Assembly: GCF_950023065.1 (NCBI RefSeq)
Contig: NC_088679.1
Location: 9,238,001 to 9,302,000, forward strand
Direction of reading: 5' to 3'
DNA: 64,000 nt
Source: Planococcus citri
Lineage: Eukaryota; Arthropoda; Insecta; Hemiptera; Pseudococcidae
The notes below the pieces were generated by a model. The model was not told the origin of the DNA and ran no database searches. It saw nothing but the letters and a program-made list of their open reading frames with translations. The position numbers and the translations under genes were made by a program. Below are positions 34,401 through 45,048 of this stretch, one piece after another; the first letter of the stretch is position 1; each line of letters begins with the position of its first letter.

Positions 34401-37400
34401 AAATTGACACTCGTCCATTTTGTTTGAAAAATTGGAAAATCAGTGCAAAAAAAATTTAAAATTTTTTATGAATTTTCAAAAATTAATTTAAAAAATTCAA
34501 AAATGAACTTCGAGCTTTTAAATTTTGGTTCCAGGGGTTTCAGGAAGTGTTCTTTGGATCCAGCTTGGTTTCATTTGAATTGAAGGGTATCATTTATGTA
34601 CGTGTACTATACTAGTTTGAAAGGCTGTTTTGTTGAAGAATGATTTAAATCTTACAGGGTATCAATTCAAGGAGAGGGTTTATATTCTTCGAAATTTTTT
34701 CAAATTGGTTTTTTACCCCAACTTTAAAAGGTTTAAAATCTGTATATTTTGTTGAGGTCAGATCCCAAAAAAATTAAAAAGGTATCCACTGTATTTTTTA
34801 ATTTTTTAATGGCTGATTTTTTCAACGTTCGTAATCACATAGTTTAGGTTTCGCTGTGAAAGTTCGATTTTAAGCTTTTCGAATTTTAATTATCGGCTAC
34901 AGATATTTTTAATCTCTGATATGTTTTTTTGAAACTCCGAGGCGTAGATAGATTTGGTGGAAGTTCTATCAAATTTTGAGTTATAACCTTCAAAACTTGA
35001 AACATGCGCAAAAAACCTTAAACGTAGGTAGGTACCTATCATAATCGGAGGACCTGACATTATACTTTTGGTTCAAGCACATTAATAAATATGAAATAAT
35101 TTTGTCCAGAACTATGATTACTCTTACCACATCCGAATGCAAACAATACCAAGGTATAAATGAAGAAGAATTTAATTATATCTATGATCATTCTTCCCAA
35201 GGATATCTGCAGAGGTCCTAAATGTGGATTGATACTGAATATGTTCACTAATTTCATGAAACTGCAATAAAACAGTGAGTCAAATTTTAAAAAAGAATTT
35301 GAAAATGGACTTCAAGTAGGTACCTAGGTATGTACTTATTTACTTAATTATGTAATCTTATTATCTCTTTTTATACGAGTAACGAGTAAGGTATAACGTA
35401 TTAAACTCACCTTAAAATCATACCAGATGCAAAAGCACATTCGGACAACATATGAGGATCGAATTTATCCCATTGATCCCTAGGATACCAAGGGTCAAAA
35501 CCTTGAGAATACTCAAGCTGTAAAATTCGACACAATACTTACAATTTCGATGTAAATAGATTCCTAATTCATTCCACAACGTTATATGTACTATAAAACG
35601 TTGCTCGCACATATTGCAAGGAAAAACTTACCGAAACAACGTAGAAAGCTGTAAATCTTAGGAAAATCCACGTAATGTAGAATACATTTGAAATATAATC
35701 TAAAATATTCCATAAGTCGTTTAAATATTCAAACAAACCGTCAACGTATAAAGCTTTCATTTCTTTCCAAACCAAGCCTGGAAGTAAACGAAATTTGGGT
35801 AAATATACACAAAGCAACAAGTAGGCATAAGTCTTTACACCATATACCTACAGTTCTGCTGAATGAACTGCATCAGGGGTTTTTCAGTGATTTTTTTTTA
35901 ATTTTAATTTTATTAAGTATTTATTTAGTTTTGAGAATTATTTGAACAATTTTAGTAGATGTTAGATGTTATTTTGAAATCATTTACTAGCTCTTTATTA
36001 TTAAGAATTTTGGTACGACTTACTGATAATATAGACAATGATCATAGATTCAATTATACCAGGCGGAGCACCTCGTTCTTTTCTCGTCCATTCTGTTGCA
36101 AAATCTTGGAAAAGTAATTCGTAACATAGACTTTCCACCCTTTGAGATGCTAGAGCGAGTAAACCTGAAAATTTACCAATAGTTGAATCATTATAAATTC
36201 TTGGAAAAATTCTCATGATCAGAATGCTCGCGAGAAGTTGAAAACTCACCTAAAAAAAATCCATAAGACGCAGAGTGGCAAATAAATTTCACAAAAGGTT
36301 TCCTTAAGAAACCACCGTACGAGGAAGAAGGGCATATCATGTAAGCGATACTGTGGGGTACGAATGAAAAAGCAATTTGCAATACGCCGAGTAGCTGATA
36401 AAACATATTTTTTCGGCGGAATCCTGGAAGTCCTTCGTACCAAATCGAAGCTAACAATTGTTGTACGTTCGGATGAGCAACAAACTGTAAACAAATATGT
36501 ATGTAAGTAGGTAAGTATGGAATAAAATTAATTAATTAAATCGATAAATTACTCGCCATCTTGAGCTTATATTTAATGGCAAGTTTCAGTCTGGCGAGTG
36601 TCTGGCGATCATTTGGTTCCCAAGGGTCGCCTTCTGGATCATAATTCAGCATGATTTCCAATTCGCTGGAAGTTCTAGCGTGATCTAGCAAAGCTGTAGC
36701 GAAAGTCTGCACAGTGTGTCTCATTGCCTTCGGAACAAACAGACGAGCTAAAGTATTTGAATAAAGGTTATCATGATAAGAAATTTTAATAACTCACGTT
36801 GTATTCGACTCGAAATTCGGCTTCAGTTAATTCGAGTCTTTTTAATTCGGCGTAGAGCTCGATGGATGTTAATAAAGGATCTCTGGACGAAAGGCATATT
36901 AACGAAGGTGATGTTAGAGCTTTATAAGCGTTTATTCTTGACTGCGAATGTCTCAAAGAGTCTTGTTCTTTGCTACTGACGCATTCGTCACATCCGCATC
37001 TGTACAAAAATTGTGATGGTTTTTGAGGGAATATTTTTCTGATGGAATTACCTACATAATTAAAAATTTAGTTAGGTACCTACCTAACATCGTGAGTAAC
37101 TGGTAAAGTTGCTCCTCTGTCTAGTAATAATTTCAGTATTTCGTAATTATTTTTATGCGCTGCCAATATTACAGGTGTGATGTCTATTGTGAAACCAGAT
37201 GATGATTTATCCACCGATTCCCAACTCTACGAAGTACATATTTCAATTCTCAATTAATAGTCCAGGCAAATTAGAACTAAAAATAACTGAATTATGACAA
37301 AATTGTGAACAAAAATTTTATGGTTGGAATATGTTTATAAGGTCCATAGAAGTAAAACCGCACAACCTCCCCCACCCGACCGCGTGAGCGTTCTCCCCCA

Positions 37401-40400
37401 GAGTGGATCTTAGCCCCCAAAATCAGTTTTTCGTCATTTTCTCCCCCACATTGTATTTTAGCGAAAAATATGTTACCTATTAGATAAAAGAATCTACGTC
37501 AAATTTCCGATCTAACGATGTATCAACTTTCCTTGTATGTTCAAGGGGGTGGAACCACAACCATTCAAAAAAGGGGGGGTTCCCTGAAAAATACATATAG
37601 GCTATAGGCGCCTAAGAGGGGTGAAATGGTCCCCGAAAGCATTCGAGTTGATATTAGCATGAAAGTTGGGTACCATAGAGAAACATCTGGGCAAAAAATT
37701 TCAGATCCACACCCCCTCCCCTTTTTGGGGACCTTCCCTTTTCTGAAAAATCAATAACACTTTTCTCAGCCCCATTTTAACCGATTTTGAAAATTTTTCA
37801 GTATGTTATGTATATCCTCATTAGGTATCCCCATAAAAATTTTTAACCCTCTCCCCTCATATTCAGGAGTATGCAAATATGCTTTATCACTTGAGCGTAA
37901 AGTACCTACCTAGTACCTACCTAATTTCTAACTCTACAGGGTGCCCAGAAATATCGTGAACCCCTAAAAAAGTTTTCTGCTAAATATTTTGGTTGGTCAC
38001 AGTGAATGATAATAATGATAGCACATATGATTGGTTGTTGGACTGGAGAGATAAAATTCCACCAATCATATGCATCTATTTCACGTTGCCACCTACCTAT
38101 ATTTTTAATGAAAAACTTTCTTTGAGGTTCACGATATTTCTGGGCACCCTGTACTTTTACCTACGAGAAAAACGTTTACTCTCCGAATTGAACGAAACCG
38201 AACTAGGTCGAAAGAGTAAGTTTAGTCTTAAAACAGCTCTGTAACCAAAATTACAAGTTCTAAAGTTCCTTTTTGAACTTTTTGCAAATTTTCAATTTTT
38301 TCATGAAATTCCTTGTGAATTTTTTGTAGCAAAATTGAACCAATCTGAATAATTTTTTCAATTCAACTCCCACACTTCAATAACTACGTACTTAGGTAGG
38401 CGCCTACTATAATTTTTTACTATTCTGGAGCCTTCATATATTTTTCAATTTTCTCCAGAAACTTCAAATCGCTCTGGAGGGGTCAAATACAAAGGATCTT
38501 CAGAACCTATAACATCGATCGAGATCAAATGAATTATTCGTCCTATTGGTTCACTTGGCTCAAAAAAATATATTTTATGGCAATGTTTTAAAATTGAGCT
38601 TAAAATAGTTTTTTTTTTATATTTTAAAAATTTTTACAAATGAATTTCAGCACCTGAAATTTTGGTTACAGGCGTTTTAGAAGATGCTCTTTCCATCTAG
38701 CTTGGTTTCGTTCAAATCGGAAAGTGCTATAGCTTGTTCAAAGAATACTTTTGTCAAAAGAGCACTTCTGGAATTTTAGAGCAAAAAAAAGAAAAAAGAA
38801 ATTTGATCAACATCACAACACTTTTCGACATTTTTAGGTATCGTTAATTAATTCTCGAAAAGAATCAGTAAAAACGTTCGATCACGAAATAAATTCAAAA
38901 CAATATTATATTAGATAGATATCTCTTTTTATATGGATAATGCTTGAACTTGGAAATATTAAAAATTCAAATCCGGCAAACAAACTTACGTATGGCTGTC
39001 CTTCAATATGACTTTTCTCTTCCCATTGTAATAATATTTCCACTCCATCGACGTATTCTTCGTTGATTGCGTGTAAAAGTGCATCCTAAAATTAGATTTG
39101 AATAAAAATTAATCAAAATTGCTAGCATCTTACTTAAAGTTTTAAAAAAATGAAAAAAAAATTAAAAGAAAATTCAGTAGATAAAATTTGGAAAAATGGT
39201 GAGTTTTTTCCGCTTGTTTTCAAGAAGAAAATGAAAAATATTTTTTCGATATTTTTTTTTTATCATTTGAAAAAACACCACGTAGAAAGTGCTTGAAAAT
39301 AAATTGTCTAAACATTTTAATGGTCATAATTATCGCAGCATTCAACCCTAAACCTAGTAGTTGAATAATCAATTTTTGGGGAAAAAATTAAAGCTTGATG
39401 TAGTACATCATGAATTATATCATATAAGCCAACAAAATTCATAAAAAAATTTTGGCTAAAAAAATGTTGTTTTTTTTGTATGAGGAAAATACTATTTATA
39501 TTTTACTTTTAATACCTCTTCATCGGCTGGGAGTGGTGGCGTACTCCCTTAAACCGAGCCAAGGAGCCTGGGTCGTTGTGTGTGTATATGTCAAGGGCAT
39601 CCAGGACGCTGGATCCCAAACCGGTTCCCCGTGTATATGTAGCCTTACTTTGCATGCTTGGTTGTTATGGTACCAATATTAGTTTATATTCAATAATAAT
39701 GAAACACAAGGTGCGTCACCTGTGTAGGGAATGAGTTCCATATACTGGGCCATTCCCACCCAACGTTGGGCAGATATGTTCCATTGATGAACAATCTGAT
39801 ATTCGTAACAAATACGTCGTACGTCGTCAGCTGTTTAGCAATGTTAATGAATTGGACATGCGGTATCCATTCATGAAAACTTACACAACATGTGTAAACG
39901 TGCCACGCGTGGTATTGCAATGAAGTGGACATACGGTTTCCATTCATAATATCTCAAATACACACACAATACTCATACTGGAAAAGTAGACAATCACACA
40001 CACGACCTTTTTTATTCAATTTTTAAAATAGATTTTGTACATCCCCCTCCCCCCCAAGCATCTCGTGAAGATACAAATTATACAAAAGCTGAAACATACC
40101 TTAACTTGGATTCCTGCTTCTAATAGTAAATTTATCAAATCTATGTTTTCTTTCTCGATGCCAATAATTAGAGCACTACGATTCAACGGATCTAAACAAT
40201 TTATATTGAATTCTGGTGGCTTGTCTTTATATTGATCGATTATTCTGAAATGAGAATTATTAGGTAGGTATTCACTTAATAGGTAGGTATGTACTATTCT
40301 ATGTACTATGTAATGTACTTATACTCTATCAGGGATGGGTACTCAGCACTGAATATTTTAGAAACTCTGGAGTCTCTAGCTCCTGGTTCTATATGGTACT

Positions 40401-43400
40401 TACTTTTGTACTGAAGCACAGTCACCCCGTTCAGCATGAAGTAAAAATATTTTTTCCACCTGCGTCAGAGAGTAATGAGGTGAAGCTAATTGGGAAAGCA
40501 AAAGACTCGATCTTAGTTTACTTCCTCGTTTTCGTGAATTAGTCAAGCTTCCGTTGGATTTGGCTCCATCAGTTTTCTGTTTGTCTATAAATTGAGTAAG
40601 ACAATAAAAATAAAATAGGTACACTGTGTTATTCATCAAGTAGGTATTCATTTTCTAATGTGTGCATAATATGATATTCCATAATACGAAAAGGGACAAC
40701 TTTATAAGATGCATGAATCTGAGAAAGTGAAATGCAAAAATTTGGTTTTCAAAACACCCGAAAAATTTGATAAGTAGGTCTAGGTATGTACTTGAGTTTT
40801 CAGCTATTTTTCTCATTATTTTTGAAATTGCCGAAATGGCCAAAGCGAAATATAATTTTCAAAACACGAATTCACCTACCCAAAAATAAACGAATTGTGA
40901 ATGTTAAATCGCTCAGGCTCGGTAGAATTCTAAAAATTGTCTTAGATTTTGATGGAAATGATCCACGTTGACGCAGACTATTTTTGGAGCTGGGCCAATT
41001 TTCCCCAAAACAGCCTCAGTTGGGACTAGAACTAAAAAAAATCAGAATTTTTTCAAAAATTCGCTTTCTTTGAGAACCCATATCTTCCATTCAGAGATGT
41101 CTCCGGAATTCAATTTTTTCTGAGCAATCTTTCAACTTAAAATGGAACATCCTAAATACCTATATAGATAGACAATTAGGAACTTGAGGTAAAGGGGAGG
41201 GGGACAAGATTGGCATCACTAAAATCATCGATTTCGATTTTGTTCATTTTTTCTGAAAATGAGGAGTAGGGGAGTGTGCCCACAATATCGCAGAGAAAAG
41301 TATGAATCAAAAAAGTGCAGGATTTATCGAAAGGAGGAGTATCGATAAGGCCATTTTTTGGCACCAGGCAGTTATCGACTGAACCCAATACCTCTGAACC
41401 ACTCTTAAAATGTTGTAATAAATCCCCCAAATACGAATCCGTGATTAGTTAACCCAAAATGATCGTTTTTTTGGGCTCCAGGGGTCCCCAAAGTGGCAAA
41501 TAAACAAATAATTTTTGGAACCACTGAGTATTATTTTCAAAAACTTTTTTAGCGTAAAATATCTGTTTGAACCTGATAAACATTACACGAGTCAATTTTT
41601 CTATTTTCAACCCTCGGGGTTAGAAATGGGGGGGGAGAGGGGTTAATTTTTGGAAAATTTTGGAACCACCATACGCTGGTACCTATTTAAAAATCCAGTT
41701 TTCCAATTTTTCGTAATTTGGATATTTTGGAAACCCCTGGAAAACTGGAAACCTGCGATTTGCGCCAAACGTATCTAACGTTTTGAGGCATATATCCAAT
41801 TACCTAGATGAAAAAGTTTAATTAAGCTCCCTGTATATTCGTAATTTTGAACCCTTTGTTTAGAGCCCCCCACTTTGGGCACCCCCAAAAAAAGGCGTTC
41901 ATGCATATTTTTTTCAAATAAATTGAAGAATTTCCATTTGAAAACACACTAGCAAGCGCTCGATAATTTTTCATTCAATTTTTCCTGTTACTTTCATAAT
42001 TGAGGTTTTTTAGGTCAAATTCTGAGATTTTACTTCATTCAAATCGTGAAAACGTGACTTTAACGTTTTTTTGGAAGAGTAAAAAATCTCAGAATTCGGC
42101 AAAAAATGGCTCAAATATGAAAGTTACAGAAAAAATCAATTGAAAAATTATCAGGCACTTGCTAGTGTGTTTCAAATGTAAATTCTTCAATTTTTTTGAA
42201 AAAATATGCATTAATGCCATTTTTAGGGGTGCCCAAAGTGGGGGGCTCTAAAAAGAGGGTTCAAAATTACGAATATACAGGGAGCTTAATTAAACTTTCT
42301 CACCAAGGTAATTGAATATAGAATATATGCCTCAAAACGTTACGTTTGGCGCAAATCGCAAGTTTCCAGTTTTCCAGGGGTTTCCAAAATATCAAAATTA
42401 CGAGAAATTGGAAAATTGGATTTTTGAGTACCAGAGCAAAACTTTATTGAGCTCAAAATTTGGTAGGATGGAGGTCTTTCAGATACTAATAAACTGTAGA
42501 AAGCTTTTTAGCGGGGTTCAAAGAGGTAGGTTCTAAATGGTGGTTCCAAAATTTTTCAAAAATTAAAACCTCCCAATTTCTACCCCCGAGGGTTGAAAAT
42601 AGAAAAATTGCCTCGTATAATGTTTATCAGGTTCGAACAGATATTTTACGCTAAAAAAGTTTTTGAAAATAATACTCAGTGGTTCCAAAAATTATTTTTT
42701 TATTCGCCACTTTGGATTTATCAATACCTAATTAATTATTAATCTGATAATTTTTACATGAGTTTTGTTCTTTTGTAAGTAGGTATTTTGTAGAGAAAGA
42801 AAGGAGAAGGAAAAATTATATTTTCTCGAGGCTCGCGTTCTGGCTTTACAAGAACACAGCTCAATTAAAGAATTGGAGATCCTATACAGAGAGTTTAAAT
42901 TTTTGCGAAAAATTTCATGCAATAATTATATGTACTTATCTAGGTACCTACATCGAATTCATGAAAAAATTGAATGACCAGTTATCAAGCAAAAAAAGTA
43001 AACTGAGATGCAAGTATCACGAACTTTCCGAACAGGGAATATAAAATTTAAAAAAAAAATTATAATAATAAAATAGTTCAATTAAGTAAAAAGACACAAT
43101 AATCAGGCTTTTTCATTCGAGGGTCGGTTTTCAACTTGTAAAAAAGTACACTAAACAATCTTCAACTCGTCACTTTGGATTTGTAATTCACCACCCTTAG
43201 GTAATCGATTAGGAATGTCAAACTTATTACATGTACCTAGTATTAAATTTGCAGCTGCCGAAGTTGATTACAACGCCTTCTGGAGCAATTTAAAATTACT
43301 GGAGAAAATTCAAATTTTGCTGGAGGCTCCAGATCGGCTGAAAAATGATGGAAATCGACTCAGGGGGTCCACTTTAGTGTATCAACTGAGTTCCAGATTT

Positions 43401-44191
43401 TTATCTCCATATTTTCTCTCTTTGTAGAGAAATTAATATCCCAATAGGCTATTTCCGGCATTTTAAAAAATTCCCCAACAATTGAAAAATCAACTTCGGC
43501 CGCTGAAAATTCTATTCTGAGGTCTGGATAACATATGTTCTTCCAGTGAGCCAAATTTCAGCTTGATTGGAGCTGACGAGATGTATTGCTCCCTTGTGAA
43601 AATATTTTGTTTTGTTAAGCTCATTATTTTAGCTACGATTACCATCGTATTCTAGGCCCTCTTTCTATGAAAATTAAATAAAGTGTAGGAATTCTCAGAG
43701 CCGAAATTTATCACAAAAAAATGAAAGCAAATACCTAGTTCTTGTTGTGTAGTCTAATCGAGGGCTGGTCAGGTGAAAAAAATCAATTCTTTTTCCCAAG
43801 TGATTGAAAATTTGATTTTTAAAAAAAAGTAAAAGCAAAAATGAGCATCTTTTTACTTTTCAAACTTTTTAAAAAAAAATTTTACTCCATTACTCGAAGA
43901 TTTTTATGAAATTGGCTGAAATTTAGACTTTTTTGTGCCTTGAAATCTAATTTTGCTTTCCTATTGGAATTAGCAGGTGAGTGAATCGTTTCAATATCTA
44001 AAATAGGTACGAGTATACTAAAAATCAAACTGATCTAAATGCTGAACTCAACGTTCCTCACAATCAGTCATTATACGAATACAAAATGAAGCAATAACGC
44101 TAAGATTATTTGCACTCGATAAAATTCGAACTTATAAATAGAATAACGATTATATAAATATTCTAAAAATATGCTCACCTTTTTTACCCAT
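28438..44191 (-). CDS. Trpgamma: TRPC-type cation channel, TRPgamma-like (19 coding exons, 1,076 aa)
   Basis: Minus-strand exons are 44179-44191, 40404-40584, 40100-40244, 38990-39085, 37084-37226, 36798-36999, 36557-36727, 36250-36484, 36024-36164, 35632-35777, 35411-35517, 35128-35261, 30718-30841, 30438-30633, 30174-30335, 29758-29992, 29393-29654, 28855-29045 and 28438-28784. All join in frame. The N-terminus has ankyrin-type repeats (EKIFLLHAERGDCASVQK; ITPVILAAHKNNYEILKLLL) and the TRP_2 segment CGCDECVSSKEQDSLRHSQS. Six membrane segments follow, with the pore loop SLFWASFGLVDL near residue 620, S6 INIIVLLNMLIAMMSNSYQ, TRP box EWKFARSKL near 684 and proline-rich PPPFN. The Lys/Pro-rich C-terminus ends GRWL. 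TRPC channels are Ca2+-permeable and act downstream of phospholipase C. Length and sequence fit TRPgamma better than TRP or TRPL, by memory of the family. The first exon (MGKK only) is inferred from splice phase. Intron 7 has a GC donor. The longest intron (30842-35127) holds repeats. Confidence 0.93.
31500..32225. repeat. 315 bp tandem repeat in TRPC intron
   Basis: AAAAAAGCTGGTCAAAAAAC starts at 31681 and again at 31996, and intervening sequence is nearly identical. A diverged partial copy precedes at about 31500. Each unit contains CTTCTGGAGC, TTCTGGAGAAATTGAAAA and CTGGAGGCTCCAGAATGGCT. This is the same core as a dispersed family seen at 43278, 62812 and, inverted, 38430. Confidence 0.8.
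33088..34330 (+). mobile_element. Dispersed ~1.2 kb element of unknown class, copy 1
   Basis: This is homologous in inverse orientation to 52075-53773. Shared landmarks in order are AGAGGGCAGATTG/CCCCACTGCC, GCGAGTACATnG-type strings, GGGTTCGCG with TGACATTTATAGC, CATAAATTCT, TACCATGG, AGATGGAAAACGTGTACAG, TATTTACATTT-type strings, and AGCTATCTAGGTATTGGC with AAATATTCC. No reading frame is shared. There is a GGCCATGGTA/TACCATGG hairpin near 33504-33540. The copies sit in introns of two different genes, so I call it mobile, probably non-autonomous. The remaining intron sequence (30842-31499, 32226-33087, 34331-35127) shows nothing clear. Confidence 0.65.
36551..36556 (-). other. Non-canonical GC splice donor, TRPC intron 7
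   Basis: The exon at 36557-36727 ends CTCAAGATG, followed by gcgagt on the minus strand. Only this junction keeps the conserved reading LARLKLAIKYKLKM/FVAHPNVQQ. The nearby gt (gtaatt) would shift the frame, and the acceptor cag at 36485-36487 leaves no alternative. GC-AG introns are a known minor class. Confidence 0.7.
37937..38151. mobile_element. 215 bp MITE with ~27 bp TIRs and TA target duplication in TRPC intron
   Basis: The ends CAGGGTGCCCAGAAATATCG and, inverted, CGATATTTCTGGGCACCCTG pair perfectly. TA flanks each side (37935-37936, 38152-38153). CAGGGTG termini with TA duplication fit Tc1/mariner-derived MITEs. It is non-coding. Confidence 0.85.
39525..39640 (+). pseudogene. Possible third 7SL-like fragment in TRPC intron
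   Basis: GGCTGGGAGTGGTGGCGTAC, then TCCCTTAAACCGAGCC and AAGGAG, follow the same order as the 7SL 5' domain in the copies at 14821 and 17614 but with more differences. It is locally GC-rich in an AT-rich intron. The assignment is tentative. Confidence 0.35.
41488..42715. mobile_element. 1.23 kb palindromic foldback element in TRPC intron 1
   Basis: The arms pair almost end to end about a centre near 42100. Paired strings include CCAAAGTGGC, GGAACCACTGAGTATTATTT, TTTAGCGTAAAATATCTG, CAACCCTCGGGG and GGGGGGCTCTAAA, together with their complements on the right arm. There is no coding capacity; the frames inside are shadows. It lies between the tiny first coding exon and exon 2 of the channel gene. 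Confidence 0.8.
43270..43345 (+). repeat. Dispersed CTGGAG-rich repeat
   Basis: CGCCTTCTGGAGCAATTTAA, then ACTGGAGAAAATTC and GCTGGAGGCTCCAGA, match the core of the 315 bp tandem repeat at 31500-32225. Other relatives lie near 62812-62880 and 38430-38480. The TGGAGCCTCCA palindrome is the best-kept part. Confidence 0.55.
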
Positions 44192-45048
44192 ATTTAAAAT
44201 TGGAAATCAACACAGATACAGTTTCACAGTGCTTTGACCTATAGTTATATTTCAATATAAAACACAACGACTGGTAACGTAGGAAAATGTCAAGTAAATA
44301 CTCTAATTCGAAAATCGGTTCACAGACAATCCAATTAGGATATTCGTCTATATGAGTAGTGTATATTTCGGAGGTGCCATGTATATCCATTTTCAGCTGG
44401 TAGTACAAAGGATTCTTAAATCAATATGTATTTAAACTTTTTGGAATATATTGTAGGTAATTCGTATAGGTACCTAAGTAACTCGATATACAAATACAAG
44501 ATGAATTGAGAACTTTCAACTTCCACGAAAGAAAAAAAAAACACCTGAGCAATAAAACGCGTACCTACATAGATGAAGCATATTTCTAAAACATTTTATG
44601 AATTGAAAAAATTCGTACAAAAAATTTATTTTAAAAAAAATCAACTGGAAAAAATCTAACATTAAACACTTATTTAAAATGCATTTTAAATTTTAATCGT
44701 ATAATTTAGTAGGTATAAAAGTTATCAAGCGTAATACTTCGAACTTATAAAAACACGAAAAATAGTTTACAAACATGAATCAGTTCGCGTTTACGATTTA
44801 CGAATAAAAAAATAATAATTAGCTCGTCAATAAAAGGGATCACAACAAAAGAACTACAAATTGGAGAATTTTTTTTGGTTACGTGAATTTGAACAGTTAA
44901 AATTGAACGTAGGCTTATTATTCCCGAATGAAAGTTAAACGTACGAACAGATTGATATCATCTTTCGTACATCTACAGATATTTGAGCTCCTATTGAGCT
45001 GCAAATAACATCACTATATACGAGTAAAAATAACCGCGTAAGCATTTT
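44192..45048. other. Intergenic region between TRPC start and second neuroligin stop
   Basis: The two minus-strand genes are head to tail with 857 bases between codons, so the TRPC 5' UTR/promoter and neuroligin 3' UTR must share this space unless the TRPC 5' UTR is spliced from further upstream. A minus-strand AATAAA at 44625-44630 is a candidate neuroligin poly(A) signal. I see no convincing TATA/Inr pair. Confidence 0.45.

Noticed and set aside
36723..36766. Alternative acceptor TTTAG at about 36757 for TRPC exon 7
   Set aside because: It gives the wrong phase after the preceding exon. The GAAG acceptor at 36728 keeps the frame and matches the family sequence.
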